Shown here in pieces: positions 21,911 to 31,768 of a stretch of 64,000 nt of DNA (its first letter is position 1; every line of letters begins with the position of its first letter). The position numbers and the translations under genes were made by a program. This DNA comes from Corylus avellana (taxonomy: Eukaryota > Streptophyta > Magnoliopsida > Fagales > Betulaceae): positions 2,914,001 to 2,978,000 of the forward strand of contig NC_081547.1 of assembly GCF_901000735.1 (NCBI RefSeq), read 5' to 3'. The notes below the pieces were generated by a model, which had not been told where the DNA came from, did not search any database, and saw only the letters and a program-made list of their open reading frames with translations.

Positions 21911-22484
21911 TTATATTAAAGAATTTAGAACAAATAACAAATTTAGCCCATCTAAGATTCTTCAAGATGAAAGACTTTTGCCCAAGAAGGTCTCGTATGA
22001 GAAAACTCAAAATATTTTCATTATAATTACTTTTGCCCCAAAAATATTTTTGACAAAACAACTTCGGAAAAAAATTGTAGAAAATATTTTCATTCTGCTT
22101 TGGGTTTGGATATCATATACTAAAATATAAAAGCATAAACATTCAAGAGAATCACTTAAAGAATGTGACGGACAAGCGGTATTCTAAAATGTTGACAAGT
22201 GTCCATTTAATTTCCAAATCAAATAATAATAAAAAAAAAACAAATCAAATCATATTGAGGATTCAGAACAAATAACAAATTGCATCTTTTTGCTAATTGG
22301 AGACTTTCAAGTTGATAAATCATGTATTCTTTTGAGATTTGTGGAAAGCCCTTTTATCAAATGCGTTAATTAATAATTAATAATTTATATATATACAAAA
22401 ATTTTGAATTTAAATTAAAAAAAAAAAAAAACTCACACATAGTGCAATTAATTAATTAAATAATTTGATATAAGTGAAGAGATT

Positions 22485-22859
22485 ATAGACACAAATTCTA
22501 TAAACTTTACGTTTTTGCTTCTCCAACTCTGTCTTCTCTTACCTCTCCGTTTCTCTTCTCTTCTCCTCTCATTGGCTTACATTGTTCCTGATAAGTACTT
22601 CATCAACTGTGGAGCGCCCGAGAACGTGACCATTGCCGATGGTAGGTGGGTCTTTGTTGGCAGCCGAGATTTCTCAGCTAGAAAAGGTAAAGCTGTCAAA
22701 AGCCGTAACTATTATGGTTTATTTGCTTATTTTACCGGAGATGCGCTTATGCCCGGTAGCATTTTCATATGCTTCCTTGAATTTGTTTCCTATTTTAGCC
22801 ACACAAAAAATCTCCATTTGAATTGCTCCAAAGCATTTATGTTCGGCACTCTAAATTAG
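22485..22859 (+). pseudogene. 5' relic of a type-2 receptor-kinase gene, copy in unit 2
   Basis: Same sequence as the relic at 1881-2255, with the same ATA in place of the start codon and the same loss of homology after the KGKAVKSRN block. It was copied along with the unit. Confidence 0.8.
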
Positions 22860-22916
22860 GATTTTCCTTTTATTATTTTATTTATTATTATTTTTTTAAC
22901 ATTCATATATTTAGTT

Positions 22917-23032
22917 CTCAATGTGTAACTCAATCAGTTGGATGTCACATCTTATAAAGTAAAAGTCACTAATTTGAATCTCCTTCTCCTTTCTCTTTTC
23001 TTGTGCATATATATTTAAAAAAAAAAAAATCA
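22917..23032 (+). mobile_element. tRNA-derived SINE, copy in unit 2
   Basis: Same A-box and B-box arrangement as at 2313-2430, at the homologous position. Confidence 0.6.
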
Positions 23033-23850
23033 TATATATGAAAATTTGTCCTTTTCTAATGTATATTTTTGAAAAATTGTCTTTTTCTAACATATGTTTT
23101 TGAAAAATTATCATTTTTTAAAGGGAAATATTAGGTGTTCGATCTCCTCATTTTAAGTGGATATTATTTTCTAAAAAAAAAAAAAAGAAAAGAAAAAGCT
23201 CTTATTTCTTTCTCTAATTCTGTTTTGGGAGTATTATCCAGGGACTAGGAAAATATTTAATCCTTTTTTTTTTTTTTTTTAAATAGGCTCATATTTTAAC
23301 CTCTTTAGTTTTTCCTTAACAATTAGAAGTATATTTTAAATTACCCCCCACCCATTATTAATCCAGGCATAAATGGTGAATTAGTGTCGTAATCTTTTGG
23401 GAAGAAGCGTGAAAAGAAAGAAAGAGAGAGAGACAGAGGAGAAAAATAAGAAAATGACAACAAAAAAAAAAAAGGAACTGAAAGAAAAAGTTTTGAAGAT
23501 TTTTATGTTTTTTTAAAAAAATAAAATAAAATTTGGGGACTAACCAACCAATGCTTCTTAACTAGTGGGGAAAATGATTATAAAAAGAAAAAAGAAAAAA
23601 GAAAAAAAAAACTAGCGGAGAACATTGTTCATGTTCCTCAGATATTTTTTCATAATAGGAAGACGAATAGTTAAAAAAAAAAATACATTTTACTATAATA
23701 AAAAAAAATTATAATAATAAAATAATAATTAAAATTTTTTTTTTGCCTGTGATGCACGCCATGCGTAATTTCTATCACTTACTCTTTTTCTTTTCAAAGT
23801 AAGAATTTTTCAACAGTAAAAAGGCGGAGGAGAATGCAATTAGCATCGGC

Positions 23851-23887
<37 letters not shown>

Positions 23888-23989
23888 AAATGGTCCGGGG
23901 TACAAGTTCCCTGCTGCTGGGTAGATGCAAAAGCTATTAACAACGCGGAGGAGGATGGAAGACTTTTCTTCCTTGGAAATGGCTTTGAT

Positions 23990-24065
23990 TTGACTCTTAC
24001 CTTTCAAACGTCTAAGTCAACACGAGAGTTTCTTCTACATCTGCTCAAGGCAATTTATGACGTCC
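23990..24065 (+). promoter_or_regulatory. Conserved proximal promoter of type-1 genes: two W-boxes and TGACGTCC
   Basis: TTGACT lies at 23990-23995, AGTCAA (W-box on the other strand) at 24015-24020 and TGACGTCC at 24058-24065, all 85-160 bases before the ATG. The same three motifs in the same order occur before the genes at 3555, 17877 and 48973, and partly before 42977. W-boxes are WRKY sites and TGACG is a TGA-bZIP core. No clear TATA box is seen. Confidence 0.5.
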
Positions 24066-24150
24066 ACTACTTCCTCCATTCTTTACTGATAAGGTTCACT
24101 TTCAGTCTCCCACAAGAAAAGAGAAAAGGCAGCTCTCCTACCAATTTTCC

Positions 24151-26613
24151 ATGGAAAAACTTCATCTCCTCATGGCTCTCTTCCCTTACTTTCTTCTCCA
24201 TGTCCTTTCTCTTTTGCTTCCCTCATCAGCTAATTACACTATCAATTGCGGGTCAAAGTCCAACATTACTGTCGATGGTCGGAACTTCGTTGGTGACTTG
24301 AATTCTGGCTCCTTCTCTTTCGGAACAAGTTCTGATGTCAGTGACACCAACTCAGCAACAGATATGTCTCTCTATCAAACTGCTAGAATTTTTGAAAACC
24401 CATCTTCATATGATTTTGATATCATCGATCATGGCATTTATTATGTTCGCCTCCATTTCTTTCCGTTCATGTCCGGCGAGACTAATCTGGCTAAGGCCCT
24501 ATTCGATGTTTCAACTTCTAATTTTTCGCTCTTGTCAAACTTTGGGGTTCAAGAAAATAGTAATTCACCTGTGATTCAGGAGTTCTTACTCACTATCAAC
24601 GGAAGTAAGTTCAGCATCCACTTTACTCCTCACAGAAAATCTTTTGCTTTCGTGAGCGCCATAGAAGTCTTTATAATCCCAGATGAAGGCTTCGTCATGG
24701 ATGATTTTCCTCTAGTTACTCCTGCTGGGAGCAATCAAACTTATGTTGGCGTACGATCTCAGGTTTTACAAACAATTCACAGGGTCAATGTTGGAGGTCC
24801 ACAGAACAATGACTCACTGTGGAGGACTTGGATACCGGATGACGATTATCTACTTTCCCCAGGATCTGCAAAAATCTGTCCCCGTTATAACGGTACGCTT
24901 AAATATGATATTCTTGGTGCTACTAATTATAGCGCTTCAGATCTTGTTTACAGGACTTGCAAAGAGTTAAATTCAAATTCGTCCGACATAACTTGGCGTT
25001 TTAATGTAACGAAGAACGCCAAACACCTGGTGAGGCTGCACTTCTGCGATATTGTTAGCACAAGTGCTGATGCTGTGATCAGGTTCAATCTCTTTATTTA
25101 TAGCAACTTCAATCAAAAGATCTATCCTGACGATCGTGATGAAATTGGGCAGTTGGCAGCTCCATTTTACTATGATTTCGTGGTTGATTCTGATGATTCG
25201 GGAGTTATGAATGTTAGTGTAGGGCCTAGGCAGGATTCGGCAAATGAAACTGCCTATCTGAATGGGCTGGAGATTATGGAGTTTATGGGTGTTCCAATTC
25301 AGGACAAACCAAAGAAACATGGTGGTGTTGTTGTTGTTATAGTTGCTACCGCTTGTGGTGCGGTCTTTGTCTTCGTTTTGATAGTGCTGTTGTTGTTGGG
25401 GTTAAGATACAAGAAAGCAAAGCATGTTGATGGAGTAGGTTCATTGCCGGTGCTTCATGGAAAAGGAAGTTATTACAGTAAAGGGAAAGCGAATGCCTCC
25501 CCTGTTCGTAGTGTTAACCTAAATTTGAAGATGCCTCTTCTTCAAATACTTGATGCAACTCATAAATTTGACATCAAATTTTTAATAGGTGAGGGTGGGT
25601 TTGGCAAAGTTTACAAGGGAACTCTTCCGGATGGTACTAAAGTGGCTGTGAAACGAAGTGATCCTAAAAATGGGCAGGGCCTTCCTGAATTCGAAACAGA
25701 AATCTTGGTCTTATCCAAAATTCGCCATCGCCATCTTGTTTCCTTGATAGGGTATTGCGAAGAAGGGTCTGAGATGATACTGGTGTATGAATTTATAGAA
25801 AAGGGCACTCTGAGAGACCATCTTTATGTTTTGAAGGAGAACCCTGAGAGATCATCTAAAAGGTCTAAATTGTCTTGGAAGCAACGGCTTGAGATTTGTG
25901 TTGGTTCAGCGAAGGGCCTTCATTACCTTCACACCTCTTCAGCTGGGGGAATCATTCACCGGGATGTTAAGTCAACAAATATCTTGCTGAATGAAGAGTA
26001 CGTGGCTAAAGTTGCTGACTTTGGCCTTTCAAGATCAGGCCATCAAGATCCAAACCATTTCAGTACTGTTGGCATAAAGGGTAGCTTTGGTTATGTGGAT
26101 CCTGAATATTTTAGAACCTTTGAGTTTACAGAAAAATCTGATGTCTACTCCTTTGGTGTGGTACTTCTTGAGGTGCTTTGTGCAAGGCCAGCTATTGTTG
26201 ACTCGCCCAAGAGGGAGGAGGTGAACCTTGCGGAATGGGGGATGTTTTGGCAAAAGAAAGGGCAACTTGAAAAGATTATCGATCCGTTGTTAGTGGGAGA
26301 AATTAACCATGATTCACTAAGAAAATTTGGTGAAATAGCTGAGAATTGTTTGAAGGATTGTGGAGCTGACAGGCCTTCCATGCTTGATGTGCAGTGGGAC
26401 TTGGAATATGCACTGCAGCTTCAACAAACTGCATTGCACAAAGAAGCGCATGACGACTCTACAACAAATGCATTTTTGGAATTGCCTTTGCCTTCCGATC
26501 ATAGCATCCCAGATTGGGAAGATGATCATGTGCCCATTATGTTAAGGGATGATGGTTCGGAGACGACAGATAGTGGGGTTTTCTCTCAGATGAGGATTGA
26601 TGGTGCCAGATAA
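24151..26613 (+). CDS. Malectin-like receptor kinase, CrRLK1L class, type 1 (At2g23200-like)
   Basis: The 820-residue intronless product has a signal peptide (about 1-27), a double malectin-like ectodomain (about 29-385), one membrane helix (about 393-418) and a cytosolic Ser/Thr kinase: GEGGFGKV from 480, VAVK with Lys501, HRD at 603-605, DFG at 623-625, then GSFGYVDPEYF and SDVYSFGVVL. The Arg before the catalytic Asp makes it an RD kinase. The tail ends MRIDGAR. CrRLK1L receptors act at the plasma membrane in RALF-peptide and wall sensing, growth, fertilisation and immunity; the ligand here is unknown. The domain start lacks the six residues before INCGSKSN that other members keep (for example LPAVYF), caused by an 18-bp deletion shared with 17877 and 48973. 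Confidence 0.93.
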   Translation: MEKLHLLMALFPYFLLHVLSLLLPSSANYTINCGSKSNITVDGRNFVGDLNSGSFSFGTSSDVSDTNSATDMSLYQTARIFENPSSYDFDIIDHGIYYVRLHFFPFMSGETNLAKALFDVSTSNFSLLSNFGVQENSNSPVIQEFLLTINGSKFSIHFTPHRKSFAFVSAIEVFIIPDEGFVMDDFPLVTPAGSNQTYVGVRSQVLQTIHRVNVGGPQNNDSLWRTWIPDDDYLLSPGSAKICPRYNGTLKYDILGATNYSASDLVYRTCKELNSNSSDITWRFNVTKNAKHLVRLHFCDIVSTSADAVIRFNLFIYSNFNQKIYPDDRDEIGQLAAPFYYDFVVDSDDSGVMNVSVGPRQDSANETAYLNGLEIMEFMGVPIQDKPKKHGGVVVVIVATACGAVFVFVLIVLLLLGLRYKKAKHVDGVGSLPVLHGKGSYYSKGKANASPVRSVNLNLKMPLLQILDATHKFDIKFLIGEGGFGKVYKGTLPDGTKVAVKRSDPKNGQGLPEFETEILVLSKIRHRHLVSLIGYCEEGSEMILVYEFIEKGTLRDHLYVLKENPERSSKRSKLSWKQRLEICVGSAKGLHYLHTSSAGGIIHRDVKSTNILLNEEYVAKVADFGLSRSGHQDPNHFSTVGIKGSFGYVDPEYFRTFEFTEKSDVYSFGVVLLEVLCARPAIVDSPKREEVNLAEWGMFWQKKGQLEKIIDPLLVGEINHDSLRKFGEIAENCLKDCGADRPSMLDVQWDLEYALQLQQTALHKEAHDDSTTNAFLELPLPSDHSIPDWEDDHVPIMLRDDGSETTDSGVFSQMRIDGAR

Positions 26614-26888
26614 TCTCTAGCTACTGCTTTAGGGTAGTTTTATCTCTTTCTTTGTTCATTATCACTGTGGAGAATCTTGTATTGTATTATGTATCTTTGT
26701 GCTCTTTGTTTGTTTACTCAATGCTGCAAGTGTAATAATAATAGGTTTATTGAACATCAAGCATTTGGCTATAATCTATTAGTGAAAAGTTTAAGAACAC
26801 GCGATCTACTCTGTTATTCAGTTGCCCCCCTCCCAAATAAAAAGAGTGAAAATTCCGAAATGAAATGAAATGATTGGACTGACCCAGG
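26614..26888 (+). terminator. 3' UTR and polyadenylation region of type-1 gene
   Basis: This region is nearly identical after the genes ending at 20329, 26613 and 45454. It contains TTGTATTGTATTATGTAT-like and TGTAATAATAATAGG elements and AATAAA near 26837, typical of plant poly(A) signals. A diverged form follows 51432 and a relic is at 55697-55748. Confidence 0.5.
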
Positions 26889-27601
26889 CCACGTCGACTG
26901 GTGACCTATAACCTCACTTTAGGTCGCTTGAATTTTCATTTTTGTTTTAAATGGGGTACTTTTGGCATTTTAATAAAAAAAATGGTAAAATTAAAAATGG
27001 CTGAAATATTCAATACTGACAATGAAAATTTTTAGATTTCAAATATATGATTGCTAGACCACTTATACTTTGAAGGGTGGGTGTAATTCAAATTTCCCCA
27101 AAAACTTTTCTTTGTTGGTTCCGTAAAATTCTCTTTCCAAGTAAAAAATGACTAGTCAAAAGCATATGCTAATCCAGTATAATGAACTAAAATGGTCCAC
27201 CATTTATTTAAGAAAAATGTTGTAAATTACATTTTTATCATACTTTGTTGATATGGCAATGCCAATTAATCATTAGATCAACAACATTAACAATATAGGA
27301 TAAAAGTGAGATAATAGTGTTGTTTCTAACCTAGGAACCCAAAAATTGATTTTGGGGAATTCAAACATGTTAGAAAATAGTTGACATTTATTAGAGTGGA
27401 TCGAATGAAATTTCTTTGGAGGGAATTTGTGTCCATTATTTATTGAATAAATAGAGTGAGGGTTCCAGGTGTAGAGTTTAACTTGAATCCAATTTAAGTT
27501 GAAATTGAGACATATGTCTCTTTGGGCCATAAGATGATACGACTAAGCCCCTAAACCTAATTTGCCCCCATAAGTTGCTCTTACATAGATGGTAAATACT
27601 T

Positions 27602-27857
27602 TTTTTTTTTTTTTAATTGAATAAGGAAATGAATTACAGTAGAGGATCTTTCCCATTTCTGATCCAGATGAAAGAGAGAATAAGAGATCCTGTGAGAATG
27701 CTTCCAAAAATAAGATGAGAAGTGGTCATTGAGCTAAATCATGTTCTCAAAAATTGGTACTACAAGACACTTTCAAAGTATTCCAACTTTGGAAGGAAGA
27801 TAAAACCAAATTAACATCAGTTATACAATTAGCAAAGTTCGAGGAGGAAAATAAGGA
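27602..27857 (-). mobile_element. Retro-inserted element with poly(A), minus strand
   Basis: A poly-T head is followed by about 240 bases ending before a repeat of the target (AGATGGTAAA, 27588 side and 27858 side), matching the intact target AGATGGTAAACTACT in copy 1. Poly(A) on the minus strand plus target duplication indicates LINE-driven retroposition. Diverged relatives lie at about 36190-36420 and 41755-41960. Confidence 0.7.
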
Positions 27858-27888
27858 GATGGTAAACTATTTTGTGAAGTGGAGTATT

Positions 27889-27950
27889 TTTTTTTTTTTT
27901 TTTTTGTAACATAAGAGAATTTTACTTAGATGAATTGCACGTTGCAAAAC
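27889..27950 (-). mobile_element. Very short poly(A) retro-insertion with 18-bp target duplication
   Basis: The target TTTGTGAAGTGGAGTATT occurs at 27871-27888 and again at 27951-27968. Between them are about 17 T's and some 45 unique bases. The uninterrupted target is present in copies 1, 2 and 4. Confidence 0.88.
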
Positions 27951-28344
27951 TTTGTGAAGTGGAGTATTAGAATATCATATACTACATATAAAAGTAGAAG
28001 CTTTCGCGCTTAGAATTGCAACAAGTAACAGTCTAAAATGTTGACAAATGTTCTTTTAATATTCAAACCAAATAAGGAAACAAAATAAATAAATAAATAA
28101 TCGTATTAAAGAATTTAGAACAAATAACAAATTTAGCCCATCTAAGATTCTTCAAGATGAAAGACTTTTGCCCAAAAAGGTCTCGGATTTCATACAATCG
28201 TTGGAGAAAAAAACTCAGAATATTTTCATTATAATTACTTTTGCCCCAAAAAGGCAAAAATATTTTTGACAAAACATCTTGGAAAAAATGGTTGAAAATA
28301 TTTTCATTCCGCTTTGAATTTAGATATCATATACTAAATATAAA

Positions 28345-28517
28345 TGGAAGTGCTAAGAAGCCAAACAAATGAACCCATAAAATTTTTCAAACTGACGTGA
28401 CAAACCGTGAGTGGCAGACAAGGGAGAGAGAATTGCATTTTTTTAATTTAAAAACCATTGTCACGTCAGTTAAGAAATTTTTCTGGATTCATTTGTTTGG
28501 CTCCCTACCACTTCTCA
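28345..28517. mobile_element. MITE with 9-bp target duplication AAATATAAA
   Basis: The target repeat lies at 28336-28344 and 28518-28526. The arms are inverted repeats sharing AGCCAAACAAATGAA and CTGACGTGACAA. Other units have the empty site. A 9-bp duplication suggests a Mutator-like family. Confidence 0.85.
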
Positions 28518-29221
28518 AATATAAAAGTATAAACATTCAAGGGAATCACTTAAGGATTGTGACAGACAAGCGGTAGTCTAAAATGTTGACAAGTGCCTAT
28601 TTAATGTACAAATCAAATAAAAAAAAATACAAATCAAATCATATTGAGGATTCAGAACAAACAACAAATTTACATCTAAGATTATTCTTTTTCAATATGG
28701 AAGAATTTTGACCCAAAAAAATTTCATTAATTCAACTTTGATGCCTTTTCCAGTTTAGCTTTGGTCAATATCCGTGTACTGTAATTTTTCCACATGACAA
28801 AAACATCAATTTTATTTGATTTCTATTTGCTTTACAAAAAGAAAAAAAAGTTTACAAGTATGGGACTAAGATTAAATTGCACCAAAAGATTTATCAATTC
28901 ATGTTCTTTTCTACCGCGACTATTTGTTCAATCTTTTGCTAATCGGAGACTTTGGAGTTGATAAATCGTGTCTTCTTTTGAGATTTGTTGTAAGCCCTTT
29001 TATCAAATGCTTTAATTAATTTTCCAATTAGTTTGAATTCCCTTTCTTGTGCGGACATGTAAAAAAAATGTATTAATTAATAATGTATATATATATATAT
29101 ATATATACAAAAAAATTTTGAATTTAAATTATAGTAAAAAAAAACACTCACACATAGTGTAATTTATAAATTAATTAATTAAATCAATAATTTGAGAGAA
29201 GTGAAGATTTAAATTGAGATT

Positions 29222-29540
29222 ATGGACACAAATTCTATAAACTTTACGTTTTCGCTTCTCCAACTCTGTCTTCTCTTACCTCTCCATTTCTGTTCTCTTC
29301 TTCTCTCATCGGCTTACGCTGTTCCTGATAAGTACTTCATCAACTGTGGAGCGCCTGAGGGCGTGATCCCTGTTGATGGCCGGTGAGTCTTTGTTGGTGA
29401 CCGAGATTTCTCAGCTATAAAAGGTAAAGCTGTCAAAAGCCGCAACTATTATGGTTCATTTGCTTATTTTACCGGAGATGCGCTAATGTCCGATAGCATT
29501 TTCATATGCTTCCTTGAATTTGTTTCCTATTTTAGCCAAA
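29222..29540 (+). pseudogene. 5' relic of a type-2 receptor-kinase gene with intact ATG but premature stop
   Basis: This copy keeps the ATG (MDTNSINFTFSLLQLC...) that is ATA in the other relics, then the leader and SSAYAVPDKYFINCGAPEG. A TGA at 29384-29386 ends it after 54 codons. Homology continues past the stop (VGDRDFSAIKGKAVKSRN) and then fades, as in the other copies. Confidence 0.78.
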
Positions 29541-29680
29541 AATAAAAATAAAAATAAAAATCTCCATTTTAATTGCTCCAAAGCATTTATGTTCAGCTTT
29601 CTAAATAGGATTTTCCTTTTATTATTTTATTTAAATATTATTTTTATTATTATTTTTTTTTAACATTCATATATTTGGTT

Positions 29681-29793
29681 CTCAAGGTGTAACTCAATCG
29701 ATTGGAGGTCATATCTCATAAAGTAAAGGTCATTAGTTCGAATCTCCTTTCTCTTTCTCACTCCTTGTGCAGATATGTCAAAAAAAAAAAAAT
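29681..29793 (+). mobile_element. tRNA-derived SINE, copy in unit 3
   Basis: This copy has the best B box of the family (AGTTCGAATCTCC), with the A box GTAACTCAATCGATTGG and an A-rich tail after ATATGTC. Confidence 0.65.
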
Positions 29794-30890
29794 CATACAT
29801 TTGAAAATTTATCTTTTTTCTAACATATATTTTTGAAAATTTGTCATTTTTAAAGGGAAATATTAGGTGCTCCCCTCATTCTAGGTGGATATTATTTTAT
29901 AAAAAAAAAAAAAAAAAAATTGGCTCTTATTTCTCTCACCCAATTTTTAGAAAGTAATATTCACCTAGAATTAGGAGAACATCTAACATTTTTTTTTTTA
30001 ACAATCATATTTTTAAAATTTATTTTTTCCTAACAATTATATTTTTGAAAATTTGTACTTCTCACCATTATTAATCCGTAGGACCATAACTCCATAAGTC
30101 ATTCCCATATCTCTAGGCATAAATGGGGGGAAAAAAAGAGTGAATAGTGTGGTAATTTTGTGGGTTTGGGGAGAGTGTGGAAAAGAAAGAAAGAGAGAGG
30201 AGAAAATAACAAATGACAAAAAAAAAAAAAAAAAAGGGGAACGAAAGAAAAAACTTGAATATTTTTTATGTTTTTTTTAATATATATATATATATATATA
30301 TTTGGGTACTAACCAATCAATGCTGCTTAACTAGTGGGGGACATTTCTTCAAAAAAAAAAAAAAAAACTAGTGGAGAACATTGTTCATGTTCCTCAGATA
30401 TTTTTTCACTTTTTCATTAGATGAATAGAGGTTAAAAAATATGCATTTACTATTTTTCTCTTCAAAGAAGAATTTTTCAACTGTAAAAAGGCGGATGAGA
30501 ATGCAATTAGCTTCGGCAGTAAACCGAGAGAGGAAAGGGATCGAGAATGGTCCGGGTACAAGTTCCTCCTCTTTTCCGTGCTGGGTAGATGCAAAAGCTA
30601 TTAAAGAAGTGGAGAAGGATGGAAGACTTTTCTTCCTTGGAAGCTTTGATTTGACGCTTACCTTTCAAACGTCGAAGTCAACACGAGAGTTTCTTCTACA
30701 TCTGCTCAAGGCAATTTATGACGTCGACTACTTCCTCCATTTTTTACTGATAAGGTCCACTTTCAGTCTCCCACAAGAAACTCCTACCAATTTTCCATGA
30801 AAATGCTTCATCTTCTCATGGCTCTCTTCCCTTTCTTTCTTCTACATTTCTTTTCTCTTTTGCTTCCTCATTAGCTAATTACGCTCTTTC

Positions 30891-31737
30891 TGTTAGAGTA
30901 TATTTGAATGACCATAAAGTTAGGAATTTGACGAAAATTAGATTAGTTTAATTTAGAAATTTGATTATGATTTGATCACTCTATATTAGAGAATTTAATT
31001 AAGATTATATTTATTTATAAGTTCTATAAATAGAGCATTTTGTATTGTAAACAATTCATTAAATAAGAGTTTAATGTAGCTATTTGGGCTTTATATGTAA
31101 AAGAATTTATAATGCGAATTTATAATGCGGAAATAATAAGACACAGAGATATGTGTGGTTCGGTCTATGACCTACATCCACAAGATCAAGCCCTAAGGCT
31201 GCATTAAGCTCTTATTTCTCTGGGTAATATTTACAATATAACATGCTCCTATTTATAAGATAATCATGTTGAATACAAATAGACTTCTACTCTAGCTTGG
31301 TTAGCTGTGATATTTTTCAACTGTAAGTCAATAATAGTCTTATACTGTGATTATTATTCTTGAACTCCATGGTATACTCTAACATTCCCCCTCAAACTCA
31401 AGGTGTAAACTCGTGAAAACTTGAGTTTGCTCTTTGGTCGGCAAGGCAATGGAAGCTGAGATGGTCACCGAAAACTCGTTGGAGTTGGTGGTGGCCGAGG
31501 TAGTTGAGTGGAGTTGATGGCGCCGGATTTGAAACATCGGTTGCTTTTGAATTTGAACTTCGGCAACTGTGGCCGGCATCGGCTACTATGGCCGGTATGA
31601 GCCAACTGTGGGTTAAAATGGGCTTGGGTTTTAAACAATACCACAAAAGCCAAGAGAATCGGGCCAACAAAGGGCTAAAAGTAGGTCTATGTCAACAAAG
31701 GACTAACAAAAGACCAAAAAACTATGCCAACAAAGGG

Positions 31738-31768
<31 letters not shown>

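Larger units (their letters stand above)
20605..26888 (+). repeat. Complete tandem repeat unit, copy 2 (6.28 kb)
   Basis: It starts at CCACGTCGACTGG and ends just before the next CCACGTCGACTGG at 26889. Order inside: spacer, foldback MITE, type-2 5' relic, SINE, promoter, type-1 receptor kinase and its 3' region. The same start occurs at 1, 26889 and 45730. Joining 1-3574 to 17897-20604 gives a unit of 6282 bases, almost the same length. Confidence 0.9.
26889..30796 (+). repeat. Tandem repeat spacer, copy 3 (diverged)
   Basis: It begins like copies 1 and 2 but differs by two poly-T retro-insertions (27601-27857, 27889-27950), a private MITE (28345-28517), absence of the 411-bp foldback MITE and many small changes. 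It leads into the malectin-only pseudogene at 30797. Confidence 0.85.

Noticed and set aside
29380..29395. Possible 5' splice site (GTGAGT) in the type-2 relic
   Set aside because: Coding homology continues directly past it and family members here are intronless; the TGA is more simply a stop.
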